Source: Kappaphycus alvarezii (Eukaryota > Rhodophyta > Florideophyceae > Gigartinales > Solieriaceae). Taken from it: a stretch of DNA of 64,000 nucleotides. The position numbers and the translations under genes are program-made. The notes below the pieces were generated by a model. It was not told where the DNA came from and did not search any database. It saw only the letters and a list, made by a program, of their open reading frames with translations. The stretch covers positions 186,001-250,000 of the forward strand of contig NADL03000483.1 of NCBI GenBank assembly GCA_002205965.3, written 5' to 3'. Shown piece after piece: positions 8,684 to 19,425 of this stretch. Numbering within the stretch: position 1 is the first letter of the stretch; each line of letters opens with the position of its first letter.

Positions 8684-10161
8684 TGTTGTGGCTCACAGTG
8701 GCCGGTGTCCTGTGGCCACAAATTATGGTCCCGAGAGCCATGTACAGTACCGTACATGGCCACAAATTCGGGATACGAGAGCCATGTACAGTACTGTGCA
8801 TGGCTCTGAGCCACAAATGGCGTGTACTGCACAACAGTACAGTAGAGGCGCCTCAAAACAGGCGAATAGGGGGGTCTAAGGGCTACTTTTTATGTTTTGC
8901 TAGGAATTTAGTAGCAATTTGTGCGTTTTAGTAATTTGCGAATCTCTATATAAAGGCTGGTCGACCGGGGTGTGAGCCTCGACCGACAAGAACAAGCCAG
9001 TACCACATCCAAAACCTCCACACTCCAAAAATCCCCACACCCAAAACCTCCACATCCAAAACCTCCACACTCCAAAAACCCCACTCCAAAACGTTGCCGT
9101 CCGACTCCTTGTTGTCCTCTAGGCAGTGGTGTCCCTTGTCTCCTTGGACTTACGGTGTGCATACCGAAGTTCAAGGGGGCAATACCCATTATACTGCAGG
9201 TGTCCCTTGTCTCTTTGGACTTTCGGTGCTTAGCTCGAAGTTCAAGGGGGCAATACCCTCAGTGACTGCTATACTCTAAAAACCTTCCTGGAACTTCGAG
9301 GAATGGTTGGAGGGTTAAGGAAGCCACTACGCACCCCGAAGGATCATCAAAGGTATCAGGAACTCCGTCGGAGGGAAGAAAGGGAAGGCCTCGTCAACAG
9401 ATCTACCGAGGGGAGAGCTCTGCCATCACAGCTTACCCTAGGCATCCCCTTATTGACGACGAGGCCGAGGAGGGGTCCGAAGAATCCGAACAGGTCTCCA
9501 TCCGGGACGGGTCTCCTTCCCAAGCCTCTAGCTACTCAAGACAACCCCCTCGCTCTGCACAGCCTTCGTCCCGTCCGTCGCACCGTACAACCGCCCTTGG
9601 GTCCTCTTCCGTGGCTACTTCCTCCCGGGCCCAGGCCCGCATTGACCTGTCTGTACCACAGCTTTTAAAGTCGCAACGGACAGGGAGAGAAGGGAGAGGA
9701 ATAAGAAAGGCAAAAGCCTAAGTTTCACTGTCGCATCTGCGACATCGAGTTCGTCAGTTCCGGACAAAAAGCTGTGCACGAGGCTGGTGGGAGGCACCAA
9801 AGGGCAGAACAAAGGTTAAGGGAAAGCAAGGATCCTCCGCGGTGTACTGATTGCGACATTACCTTCGCCCAGGAGATCGACCTAGAGACTCATCTGCGCA
9901 GTAACAAGCACCGTAGGAGAGCTTCCTTTCTCGGCGAGAAGAGACGTAATTAGAGTATTTTATTGAACTAAAAAAACAACAGAAAAAAAAAGAAAACAAA
10001 GAAAAAAAAAAGAAAACGAAAAAAAAAAAGAAAAAAAAAAAAAAAGAAAACAAACAAAAAAAAGAAAACAAACAAACAAAATAAAATTAGAAGCCCTCAA
10101 ATAGAGGTGCGAAAGAAAAACAGAACCCCTTCCAGTGCTTAACAGAAAAATAGCACTATTA
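8684..10161 (+). repeat. 3' LTR of Ty3/gypsy element
   Basis: 1478 bp, matching 2357-3835. TATA box 8947-8954, 30-nt palindrome 8778-8807, AATAAA 10080-10085. It differs from the 5' copy only in homopolymer or single-base indels that I could see. Confidence 0.95.
9266..9953 (+). pseudogene. LTR-borne zinc-finger reading frame (3' LTR copy)
   Basis: Same region as 2939-3626. Here the extra G near 9503 keeps the acidic Ser/Pro-rich frame open from about 9266 to 9722, but the A-run at 9713-9716 has four A. The frame therefore terminates just before the first finger (tgt at 9729). Three or six A at this point would join the acidic frame to the finger frame; the two LTRs have four and five. The fingers end at a TAG at 9951-9953. 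This copy could be transcribed by read-through or by its own TATA box at 8947. Confidence 0.55.
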
Positions 10162-10166
10162 CCTCC
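10162..10166. repeat. Target-site duplication CCTCC (right copy)
   Basis: Matches 2352-2356 and defines the exact 3' end of the Ty3 element. Confidence 0.9.
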
Positions 10167-10529
10167 ACTGCAATAGTTGCAATTTTACCTTCCTTCGTGT
10201 TGTGGTATTTTCCTTTTAGAGCTGCTGGAAATTTTTTCCATTTTAATTTACAGCCATCAATCTACCCAATATATCCTCTAAATCATTGCTCTCCATCGCG
10301 ATGAGAAATTTGTTCCAGTTCATTTTTCTTGGAAAGTGATTGAGATTTAGAGCATTATGATATACCGACGAAACGAGTAGAGATAATTACGGATTGTGTC
10401 GTAATGTATACGGCAACTATCATCAAGGTCATCAAACGAGCGTACGGTTCCGAAAATTCTCAAGCACGCAATTAGTTTGATTTCTGGTCGCACTCCTTGT
10501 TTCCAAGTTGCATCCCGCAAATGTACCCA
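10162..10529 (-). pseudogene. PIF/Harbinger-type transposase remnant, proximal part
   Basis: Minus-strand translation from 10529 gives WVHLRDATWKQGVRPEIK, then LIACLRIFGTVRSFDDLDDS. This matches the N-terminal half of plant/algal Harbinger transposases (the G-x-P-x-x-K-L-x-A-x-L-R block and FDDLDD). After several stops and shifts, IDGCKLKWKKFPAALKGKY appears near 10270-10220, corresponding to the G-x-I-D-C-x-H-W-x-W-K block, with the usual CMHW reduced to GCKL. It then runs into the Ty3 insertion and continues at 2356-2272. Frameshifts and in-frame stops show it was already decaying. Assignment rests on motif memory, not on a search. Confidence 0.55.
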
Positions 10530-10554
10530 TCTGTTCGCAAAACTACTTTAGTAC

Positions 10555-11739
10555 TTGGCTTCCTCCCTTTTTGTTTCACTCTGTTCGAGTTTCGAACGAC
10601 TGCTGGAAATGTCAATGCTGCTGCTACAGCAGCTTTGCGGTGTCCCAGAAACGCAAGCGTATGCGATTCATAATAGAGGTCTCTGCGCTGAGGAAGGTGT
10701 GTGGAATAGACAAGCCAACGGAATGAATTCGGCTTTAGTATGCCGAGGGCATACGATTCAACATTTTATGGAAGAAAATAAGATATGCTTTCGCGCACAA
10801 ACCGGCAAGCTAATGACAAGCCCGGCAAACCAGCTTTTCCTAGAGCGGCGCGTTGCATTTCATCTAGGTGTCCTTAAGAGAGGGTTTGAGTCAGGGATTC
10901 TGAAGGAAGACGCAATTGAAAACGGCAACGAAACGCACTGTATTTTCAAACATGGACAATGGTCGCACGCTGGGTTTTAAAGGGGAGCAAAAATTCAAAT
11001 ACGCTAAAGTTGCGAGCGGAAGCGACACAATCGCGATGATCGTCCGCTTGACTGGGGGAGTAAATACTCGTATTGAGACATCGTTCTTAATATTCAAAAA
11101 TGCCAATCGTTCATACCCTACATGTATTCAGCGCGTTCCAGGGGCTGTTCCTGGCGTCTATTCCAGAAGCGGCCCGAAGGGCTGGATGGACCGAGTCACG
11201 TTCAAGTCTTGGCTCACGGAACCGCGCGGAATTAAGAGGTTGCATAACGTTTTGCGCAGAGTTCTCTACGTGGACAACAACTCCGGGCATTTCATCGATG
11301 GTGAAACAACCTCTAGCTTGAACGCTATTGGTACTACTATTCAAACGCCCCCCTCTAGGGCGCCCACCTTTGGCAGCCTGCGGACTTTGTGATCCACAAA
11401 TTGAAAGATGCTTGAAGAAAACGTTGGGAAGATTGTAAGTACGAATGTATCCACCGTGAAACCTGGACGACTACGAGCGGAAAGTTGCCGACCCCGGGGA
11501 TATCATTTTATTTACGCTTGGCCGCGGCTGCGGGTGACGATGTCAAGGCGGAGCGGGATCGGACTGGAGTTCAGTATGTGCGTAGGGTAATGATTAGGCC
11601 AGGAATGCCCCTTAACTTAAATGGTGGGCTGGAGGAGGGGCAATAGTCTGACGAGTTGCAGCAGATTGTCGCTAAGAACCGCGAGTAATTTGAAGGAAAA
11701 GAGCTAGATGTAGTGGAAACGGAGAGTGATAGCGATTAG
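10555..11739 (+). pseudogene. pogo/jerky-like DDE transposase pseudogene
   Basis: Two overlapping frames make one transposase. 10555-10980 carries the DNA-binding/linker part (FRAQTGKLMTSPANQLFLE, VAFHLGVLKRGFESG) and ends ETHCIF. 10916-11392 continues MDNGRTLGF, then GWMDRVTFKSWL and LYVDNNSGH, typical of the DDE_1 superfamily. An extra A at about 10948-10950 causes the first shift. A second shift near 11365 restores LWQPADFVIHKLKDA, the HLxQPxD region. Further stops follow, and a C-terminal scrap ends ETESDSD at a TAG (11737-11739). At least two frameshifts and several stops make it non-functional. No terminal inverted repeats were found by eye. Confidence 0.7.
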
Positions 11740-11799
11740 TTGATGCTTTGTACGGTTCAGATTGCTCAATGAAGTTGATGATATGCGTTTTTCTACTGC

Positions 11800-12197
11800 T
11801 CAATTGTGCACGTGAAGAATTAAGTTAGGAAAATTATGATCGACGGAGTAGGGACGGCCGGGTATGCGGAGGACAACCTCACGCATGGGAACGGTAGTTT
11901 GGCTGAGGAAGAACGACTTGTCTTGGCGGCATCGAGAGCCAGTGAGGGCGGCGGAGCGTGGTCCGATGTGTGCCCCGGATCTGACACGGGCAGGTTCTGC
12001 ATCGATGAGACTTGCGGCAGCGGCACCGCGGAGGAATGGTTCGATGAGTGAGAAGCCGAGACCACCAAGTCGGAAGGGCATTGTGGCCTGCGACCATGCT
12101 TTGTCCGACAGCGTGATACCATGAAGCTCCTTAAAGTACGTCCGTTGAAGGTCTTCAAAAGCTCCGGGAGCGGTATGGGCGTGTGTCGGGTCAGCAA
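11800..12197 (-). pseudogene. LINE (non-LTR) ORF2 C-terminal fragment
   Basis: Minus-strand frame containing SQATMPFRLGGLGFSLIEPF and RGAAAASLIDAEP. The pattern (A/S)QA-x-(L/M)P-x-RLGGLG(F/L) is the conserved segment downstream of the reverse transcriptase in many algal and fungal LINEs. No RT motif remains; the fragment is truncated on both sides, and the alternate frame also stays open, consistent with random preservation. Confidence 0.55.
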
Positions 12198-12209
12198 GTT
12201 TGAGTACCA

Positions 12210-12390
12210 TATTACAGTACATCTGTAGCACCAGATCTACACGTGTACAGTACACGTGTAGATGGCGCTTGGAAGGTAACCGACATGACACCACCGGTAA
12301 CCGAAGATAATACTGTACTGTATTACGGTACAGTACAGCATAATACTGTATCTAATACTGTACAGTACAGTATTAGTGCGGTACAGTGAA
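12210..12390. repeat. Palindrome cluster (TACAGTAC type) upstream of TFIIA gamma gene
   Basis: Contains a 29-nt palindrome at 12235-12263 (ATCTACACGTGTAC, one A, then its exact complement) and a 25-nt palindrome at 12352-12376 centred on GTACAGTAC, plus several more TACTGTAC/GTACAGTAC units between them. It lies about 305-485 bp upstream of the TFIIA gamma start codon. It may be a cis-regulatory cluster or a family of hairpin-forming repeats. Confidence 0.7.
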
Positions 12391-12694
12391 GGTTCACTGG
12401 GACGACCTTTCGACTATGATGTAACAGGATGTTCCACGTCGGCCACAGTACATAGTAATAAATAATGGAGATATATATTTTTTTGTTGCGGTAAAGTAAC
12501 AGTAAAAAGCGCAGCCCAACTTTTGGGTAAATTCGGATTCTTACGCAGATACCGTCGGTAGCCTTCTGCTGTTCATTGCTGCGCTGTCGCTGCACCGCAT
12601 CAACGTTCGACATACCATTCTGGCACTCGCATTCCTTCAATCCTCCCTTCTACCAGAATCATCTCTTCTATCCGCTATCCACTCATCATTCGAT

Positions 12695-13009
12695 ATGGCC
12701 GGCGCTTTGCAGCACTACCGACTCTCCATGCTCGGCCAGGACCTTGCCGAAACATTGGACGAACTAATTGCCAATGACCTATTTGACGAGAAACTGAAGG
12801 ATCTTGTCATGGAACATTTCGGCCGCGCAATGACTGACGCTCTTGCCAACCAAGTCCGCACCAGGGCCGTCATCAAGGGTGCCATCGGCCATTACCGTAA
12901 TCACGACGACATTTGGCGTATATTTCTGAAGAACATAGATCTCAGGATTGACGGCAAAGGCATCTCGTCCTCTGAGATGACTGAAATTATTGCCGTGTCG
13001 AAGAGGTGA
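12695..13009 (+). CDS. TOA2: Transcription initiation factor IIA gamma subunit
   Basis: 104 residues, matching the usual ~105-122 of the small TFIIA subunit. Together with the alpha/beta subunit it stabilises TBP on the TATA box in the RNA polymerase II preinitiation complex in the nucleus. The N-terminal four-helix part is recognisable (YRLSMLGQDLAETLDELI, residues 8-25, equivalent to YRxxTLGxxLxxxLDEL). A central MTDALANQVRTRAVIKGAI and the beta-barrel part HYRNHDDIWRIFLKNIDLR follow, then EMTEIIAVSKR at the end. The family's C-terminal tail after K(I/V)-x-A is short here. A single exon, with ATG at 12695 in the context GATATGG. Palindrome cluster upstream; candidate poly(A) signal AATAAA at 13396. 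Recognition rests on family motifs and length. Confidence 0.88.
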   Translation: MAGALQHYRLSMLGQDLAETLDELIANDLFDEKLKDLVMEHFGRAMTDALANQVRTRAVIKGAIGHYRNHDDIWRIFLKNIDLRIDGKGISSSEMTEIIAVSKR

Positions 13010-13464
13010 GACCCTGATCCAGGAAATGCGCCTCTTTCTCGCCTCGACTACACGACGAAGTGGTGCCATCTCTACCATCGCCGTTTGTGGGGTGCAAAAC
13101 GTGATAGGGCGGTGGACAATGATGTGAGACATGCTGGTTACGCCACTTTGGCGTAAAGGCTTGGCAGCAGAGAAACAGCGCGTTTAACGAGAAGCCTGGG
13201 GTGGTTCTCGTCGTGGACAGGCTTTAGGGGAAGGCCGCGTTACAAAATGTGGAAGCTCGTTTTCTTGTTTGTTCCATCTTTTTGTCATCATTTTCTACCT
13301 ATGTGACGCTTTCTTTGTCGCAGACAAAACAAACAGTGTTTCGAGGTCGTCTCCACTTTGGGAGTACATACTGTCGCTCAGCTGTTGTTCTCTTAAATAA
13401 ATGTTCAACTTCCAACTTCTAGGTAACAGCAAACTGTGGATCTAGCCCTGAGTCAGACGACACC
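13010..13464 (+). other. 3' flank of TFIIA gamma gene
   Basis: No coding signal. Contains AATAAA at 13396-13401, about 390 bp after the stop codon, a possible polyadenylation signal. Confidence 0.35.
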
Positions 13465-13695
13465 ATGCCCTCGCTGAGGCCCTCATCAACCTCTTCACTC
13501 CGCCCCGCCACGCAAGAGACACTGGCCTTCCGCCACCCTTCGCCGCACACCCACTTGGACTCTCTAGAAGAAATGGGCCTCCTCCCTCTGCCCCCCAAAA
13601 TGGAACAAGACGACGTCCTGCGGGCCGCATACCCGATCAACCTAACACCTTCTGCCGCACCTGGCTACCTCGTCCCCCACCCCTCGTCTTGCTAG
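13465..13695 (+). CDS. Unidentified Ser/Pro-rich 76-codon frame
   Basis: ATG in context CACCATGC. The product is rich in Pro, Ser and Thr, with a short acidic piece (MEQDDVLRAAYPINLTPSA). A minus-strand overlap is equally open. No domain recognised; it may be a decayed gene or chance. Confidence 0.2.
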   Translation: MPSLRPSSTSSLRPATQETLAFRHPSPHTHLDSLEEMGLLPLPPKMEQDDVLRAAYPINLTPSAAPGYLVPHPSSC

Positions 13696-13699
13696 CTAC

Positions 13700-14709
13700 A
13701 ACAAAGGCATTCTCCGGAGCAGGCGTCACGAGTGCATCCGCATTTGTTGCTCGCTTGCCCCAACCCTGCACAAAGTCATTCCGCTCCGACTTTGTACGCG
13801 CATCTGATCATCACCTTCGAACCGTCAAGCCTACAATCTGGATTTCCAACCCTCTCCGGGTTCGTAGTCGACAGTCTTGAGGACATTCGTCATCTCCATG
13901 ATCAATTTGCTGGGCTTACTGTTGGCGTCGCCCATAGTTAATCCATGTTGACGTTCATGGCATGGAATTATCCGAAATGGCCTGTAATACTCCTCTATCT
14001 TTATCGTCCGGAAAACACTGCTAAGACTCACTGCCAGGGACCAACTCCCTGTCACCCGAATATTGCGTTCCTTTAGGGGCGGCTTTTCTCATTGCCAGTT
14101 TGACTCTTAGACCTCTGTCAACGGCACCAAACTTGACGCGGATGTCGCAATCGAGATGTGCGATGTGGTGAAATCGCCAGTCTTTGGTGGCCCTGGCGGA
14201 GGTTCTTCGCAAGCCGGGTAGAGTGCTTTTGCCGATTGGAGAGATTGTTACGGCAGTTTAGGAATCGAAATTGGGTTGAAGGCGTTTCTGTTTTCGAAGG
14301 CATGATGATGCCATTGGACTGGATGAGCGCGCGTCATCGTATATTCTCTTAGTTGATTGTACTGGAGTGCTTGGTGGTCGATTCCCTTAGAGTTTTCTAT
14401 GGGTTTTTGTCGACATCTTCAAGCCGGGGACAGCTATTCATTCCACATGCCTGGAGGCGACGAGACCGAACGTGCACAGGGTTTCGAATCAGGCAGGTGT
14501 AGAGCAGCACTCAGGGCGGTCAGATGGCGGTACAAGCCACGCAAAGGTGTCAAGTGTTGCAGCGTTATCAAAAGTGCGTAAGGTCCTTGAGGAGGGTTTG
14601 AATGTTTGAGTGGCGATTCTTGATACTATTGGGATGATGATCACGGGGGCTGCGACGGATATGGAGGGATTGGAAACCGTTTTGACAGTCATAACAGATA
14701 TGTGAAACA
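13700..14709. other. No recognisable gene
   Basis: Moderate GC. Short overlapping frames on both strands (60-74 codons) with no recognisable motif. Possibly decayed coding sequence of mobile elements. Confidence 0.4.
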
Positions 14710-15480
14710 GTGATCACAGGTTGCGGGCTCTACGCGCGGCCGCACCAAGTGGAGGAGCATTTCGTTCGAAGCCGGAGGCCGGCCACTGTTTTTCAAATGC
14801 GCGAGGCAAGCGATTGCTCGTACAGGGAGTGTAAGCTTCGACATAAGGTAGCAATGCAAATTAGGTGTGCCTCCGGGGCTGAATTTCATTCGCTTGCGCT
14901 GCCCATCATGAAATTTGTCTTGAGCATGATTGAGGAGAGGTTTGACTAGACTGTCCTGACAGGTGCGGAGAGAAGTGCGGAAATCGCCGAAAGGCGTAGA
15001 CAGGCACGACGGCGTTCTAATATTGCTTGATTCTGAGAATGAGGGCAGTCGGTACAAGAATTCATCTGTGATTCCAACCCCGGCTGGGGCTCTGAAAAGC
15101 GGTTTCTTGGAAAGCGGGAATGAAGAAGATACTCAGAGACAAGGAGCAATCTAACGGGCTTCCATCAACGAAAGCTGCGGTGCCCATACCTGAAGACCAA
15201 AGCTCTAGCGACCATGGCCCAGGACCCAAAATGCCACTGACGAGAGATCTTCCACCAAAAGGAAACAGTTGGGGGGGGGCGGCAGCCGCTGGAGCGAAAA
15301 AACAGTACCTCTGGTGATCCTTATGCGGCGCAAATCGACGCTACAATGCAAAAATTTGAGCTGTAAATGAAAACGTTGGGGGCCCGGCTGCATCTCGGCT
15401 CGAGAAAAGTGGCACAGGACGGAATGATCTCACGCAGACGCAGAGAAGAAAGAAGTAATTGCTTCTCTGTAGTTAAATTC
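14710..15480 (+). pseudogene. Decayed coding sequence with coiled-coil character
   Basis: Plus-strand pieces in shifting frames give basic/acidic helical peptides. EIAERRRQARRRSNIA near 14980 and MQKFELxMKTLGARLHLGSR...MISRRRREER around 15345-15450 look like the coiled-coil tail common in Myb/SANT-like proteins accompanying Harbinger elements. Stops and frameshifts separate them. Family assignment is a guess. Confidence 0.25.
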
Positions 15481-15639
15481 ATCGGACGAGCGTTGAGGAA
15501 CGTTGATTCGAATATCTTGCTGTCGTGGCAGCACACAGTGGAGACCGCGACGAAAGCAGTCGCACATGTCTGTACCTCACAATGGCCCCGCGATTCGCTA
15601 CTTGTGTTTGGGTACTTATCCCCGTCGAAGTGAAGCGGA

Positions 15640-16262
15640 GCGTACACCGTGACCATGCCGCAAACCGCTGCGTCTCGGAGTTTGGATGCACTCACCGCCA
15701 CAACTCCCTCCGCAACGTGTTCGCGTGGCACATTTTCCGCTCCGCCTGCTTGGACTACGAGTTTGAAGTTGAGTATCTCGCCCCCGGTACGGACTACCGA
15801 TCCGCCGACATCCTCCTCGTGCACCCCCCCGTGACCTTGAAGCCGGCCTACCGGACAAGCCCATTGCATGTGACGTCCCCGTGACGTCCCCGTTCAAGCA
15901 GTCCTCACTCACGACAGCGACGCAATTCGCCGTTGGGGCTGCCGCCCTAATGCACCACCGCAAAGTCCTAGACCTGTAACAAAAGCTCTCAAGGTGTTTT
16001 GTTCCCCCCTTCCACCCCTCTCGCGACCGAGGTTCCGATTCCAGCCCCTGGTTTTCGACTCCCTAAGTGCTCCCTCTCCGGAGACTGTGTCATTTATCGA
16101 AGAGTTTGTTCCCCGCTTTGCCAGGGAACGCCACACCTCGGACGCTGCTATTCGCATGCGCATCCAGCAGCGTATCAGTTGCGCCTTGTGGTCGTCGGTG
16201 GCTACGGCCATCGCGTCGCGCGCACTGCACTTGACCAATTCGGTCCATCCAGTCAGCTCTTA
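15640..16262 (+). pseudogene. LINE ORF2 3'-terminal remnant, copy A
   Basis: First piece (15640-15885, partly in the 119-codon frame) contains GCTHRHNSLRNVF and YLAPGTDYRSADILL, the RH-x-x-(L/I)R...RPADIL pattern at the C-terminus of algal LINE polyproteins. After a frameshift near 15890, the frame ending at 16262 reads PLVFDSLSAPSPETVSFIEE, then a C-terminal NSVHPVSS. That last part aligns well with the frame ending at 53016 (copy B). At least two frameshifts or stops, so non-functional. The RT domain is absent. Confidence 0.6.
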
Positions 16263-16899
16263 ACTGAATAGTCGGTCAGTCGGTGCACACCCTAGATAAG
16301 CAATGATTAAATGTCATCTTTCTGCATTTCTCTCGGCTCCCATGCCGTTCGGTTCACTGTTAACGACAATAAGTATAACGAGCTCATTCCTAAGTACAGA
16401 CAAAGGTCGTCCTCTGGCCGGTTGACGGCAGTTCAGACGGTGCGCTTACTTAGTGCTAGCAACCTCTCGCCACTTGGGATCGCTAAGGATGCATGAAACT
16501 CTATTGAATAAAGAATGCACTCTTCTTTCTATTCGTTCATAGTTCTTCCAAGCAACAACGAGAAGGGAGCAGATCATCTCGCACATGTGGGAAACCGCAA
16601 GCTAATCTCATTTCAGTACCAACAGCTGTTTGAAATCCCGATTGCTTTATGATTTCCTGCTTGCCCCTTGGCATCTGAAACTTCTAGAGGTGGAACAGTG
16701 GGTTCCATGCGAACGGAATTCAAACAATCGTCGAAGTAATCGGTCCTGTCTGTGAGGCTTGGAAAGATGAGGTTCACAGTGGACAAGAATGATTCAAGCA
16801 ACATCCAGCAAGCGAATAGCTCGTTGCTGTAATCATCGGCTTTCTATCAAACACTCCGCTTTTGATTTTTGCTGTGTAATGTGCCAGATGTGAGGGCAT
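16263..16899. other. No recognisable gene
   Basis: Follows the end of the LINE remnant. Short frames only. AATAAA occurs near 16506. Confidence 0.4.
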
Positions 16900-16976
16900 C
16901 TACTGTGCAGTACAGTACTGTGGTTCTAAAATAATCAGGTGACTGATCTTTTGGGGCGTGTACTGTACTGTACAGC
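16900..16976. repeat. TACAGTACTGT palindrome cluster
   Basis: TACTGTGCAGTACAGTACTGTGG at 16901-16923 and TACTGTACTGTACAG at 16961-16975. Same family as the clusters near 12.3, 41.2 and 43.0 kb. Situated about 430-500 bp upstream of the gag pseudogene start. Confidence 0.65.
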
Positions 16977-17401
16977 GTTGTAATGCTGAACACTGTTGTT
17001 TGTGCCCGTTTGTTTTTGTGCATTTATTGCACGGCGACGGCACTAACCGTTCTACTCTCCTCGGTTAGCCGTCGTCAACTGAGTTTTTCACACACATCGA
17101 GCGCTCCGATTTTCCAACTCGGACGTCGAGTTAGCACCGCTCGTGATGAATCGGTTGAAGGTTCAGAAGCACTCCGACGACAATAAATTGACCCCCCTTT
17201 TGCGCTTTGTACCACATTAATTAATCTGGTGCGACATCCAACCATTCTGCGCGCATCCCCTTCTTCACACTTCTTCCTTTACCCCCCCTTTTTTTCTGTA
17301 CCGCACCCCCATACATAAACCACACGATCTATTCTTTCTCGCCCGTCCAGAGCTAGATCTGTATTTATGTTTGGTGCTCGACTGTGCGCATTCTCGTCAA
17401 C

Positions 17402-19425
17402 ATGACTGAACCTTCTACTTCTAACATGCTCGGTTCCAGTTCATCGTCGTTGCAGAAACTCGTCATAAAGAGCGTCGGTAATGAACAGTTATCCGCGTTG
17501 GCGATCTCGCAGAGGGGTCTGATCACGTCTATTCGATCTGTTCAGGAGGATGACTCCCTAACTGGTGTGCAGCTCAAACGTGTGGTTGCAGAAATGGTGC
17601 CCCACAGTCCTCTTCTCCAAGGAGATTTGTGATCTTCCGGCTTTCTCCCCAGAACTTAGAAACTTCCTTGACTCGACGGGAGCTAATCTGGTTCAGCACT
17701 CTTCACATCGAATCATGATGACGCTCGCTAGTAACATGTACGAGGAAGGTGAAGAAGCGGAAGCCGCAACGGAGATGGCGAAGGAAGTAATAGCTGCAGG
17801 ACGTCGCGCTCGTTCCGACCTGAATCCCGCACCAGTGGTTCTTCCACCGTTGTCTGCAAGTGCCTCTTCTCATCCGGCGGGTTTTATAGCTGAGAAAGTA
17901 GCTCATAATGTTGCGATGAGGCTGAAGGACAGTCAACAGAAGTTTTTTGGGGATCTATGTGAGAATCGGATAGATTTCGTATACGAATACTCTCAAATTG
18001 CCCGTGACTATAGCCTTACGCCGCAGCAGAAACTCCAATATCTACAAAACATTCTGCGGGGTGACGCGAAGCGGTACTACCTTGACGAAATTGATGGATA
18101 CGCTACAGGATATCAGCAGGCTGTAGATATGATAAGCAACGAATACAACTCTCCTGTACGGCAAACTCGCGTAAAGAACTACCTCCATTCTTTAGGAATC
18201 AGCTCCCTTATTGCAAAAGGGGCTGAACCGAGTGCCGCTCTGTCGAAAAACTATCGTGTAGTCACAAAATACTCTCGTCAGGCCCCAAGATCCCATCAAG
18301 GTGATGGGCATAAGGTCTAATTTCTGTGGAACGCTGTGGTAGGGCACGACTGGTCTCACGAGCCTCTAAGCCGTATTACGACTCACAATCTGACTTTCAA
18401 GATGTTGTACAGTGAGCTTGGGGCTGCGTTACAGCTCCAAAATGAAGCCAAGATCGCTGTTCTCCGCGACAAGGCAGCCGCTCTCCCTCGTTCGGGGATA
18501 CCCTCTGACTCTTCTTTACTTTATCAGGCGCAGGGCCTCTACATGAGTACAGGCGGCAGGGGTTTCTGCGGAAAGCAGATGAGGCCTCTTTCAAAGTCAA
18601 AAGAATTCGACCATCTAACGGTCCAGGGCTGTTTCAATTGTGGTGATCCGAATCACTTGCTTAAAGAATTCCCGAAGCCTTTGAACGTTGCCAGTGAAGA
18701 CTCTCGTAAGATCCAGTACTATTCGAAGAAAGATGCCACCAAAAGCTCTGCCATTCACCACGCCCTATTGGACCTCGTCACCCAGCTGGACTTGTCATCA
18801 CATGGTGATGAAGTTCTTGTGGAAGAAGCTGAACCTGCATCTGACCTTGATATCCTTGAGCAGATTCTTCTGAATCATCCAGACGTGGGCGAGGATAATG
18901 ACGAGGGTCTAAACTGAGGAAGAGGTGTTTGTATTGTCTGAGGATCTGGTGATGGAAGATAGTGAGCCATATCATGGAGTATGCGTTGATTCAGCCGCGG
19001 CAAAAACGGTCATTGGCCTTTCCCAGTCAAAAGCGTACTGCAGGTCTCAGGGCATACCGTTCAAGCCAAAGCAAAGCACAGTCATATCTCGTTTCCGGTT
19101 TGGGACGCAGTAACAGCTGAGCATTGGAACTCATGACGCCCGCATACCAATCGTCAACGATCTGTCTCGTCCCGTACGCCCTGAGGTTGTGGAGATCAAA
19201 GTTCCATTCCTTCTTGGACTGGACCTGATGACCCAGTACGCGATGGTGATAGATACTGGGGACTTGGAGATATACTCGAAGAGAGATGGCTAGAGGATAC
19301 CGCTACAAAGGAAGAATAGACAACTTTACTATGTTTGGAGTTACAAAGTGTTGTTCAAAGACGTTGAACTGCGCCGATTGCAAAAATTGAAGGGTAGTCG
19401 AATCACAGTAACCAGCCATGGTAAA
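17402..19425 (+). pseudogene. Retrotransposon gag-protease pseudogene
   Basis: Begins at ATG 17402 (MTEPSTSNMLGSSS). A frameshift near 17610 leads into a helical Gag domain (LTPQQKLQYLQNILRGDAKR, NSPVRQTRVKNYLHSL). An in-frame TAA at 18318 follows, then more Gag to 18917, including CFNCGDPNHLLKEF, a CCHC knuckle whose last Cys is replaced by Phe. A second shift near 18915 leads to a protease-like segment, GVCVDSAAAKTVIG (DSA where active enzymes have DSG or DTG) and VPFLLGLDLMTQYAMVIDTG. Sequence up to 19425 gives YVWSYKVLFKDVELRRL, like the segment preceding integrase. No RT, RNase H or LTRs found. It stops where the AT-rich block begins. Confidence 0.65.

Larger units (their letters stand above)
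2357..10161 (+). mobile_element. Complete Ty3/gypsy LTR retrotransposon
   Basis: The element is 7805 bp, bounded by two direct repeats (2357-3835 and 8684-10161) that start TGTTGTGGCTC and end CACTATTA, and flanked by the 5-bp duplication CCTCC. It contains in order the 5' LTR, a PBS-like TGG... motif, a single gag-pol frame (Gag, protease, RT, RNase H, integrase), a polypurine tract and the 3' LTR. The order RT-RNaseH-IN is diagnostic of Ty3/gypsy. By eye the LTRs differ only by homopolymer-length changes, one missing G near 3175 and one extra A near 3387. With the uninterrupted 1552-codon polyprotein this indicates a very recent insertion that may still be autonomous. It sits inside a minus-strand Harbinger transposase remnant. 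Confidence 0.95.

Noticed and set aside
11836..12124. Plus-strand frames of 71-86 codons
   Set aside because: Antisense to the LINE fragment with RLGGLGF; no motif of their own.
15321..15869. 182-codon minus-strand frame
   Set aside because: Antisense to the LINE remnant; no recognisable motif, while the plus strand shows the RH...SADIL pattern.
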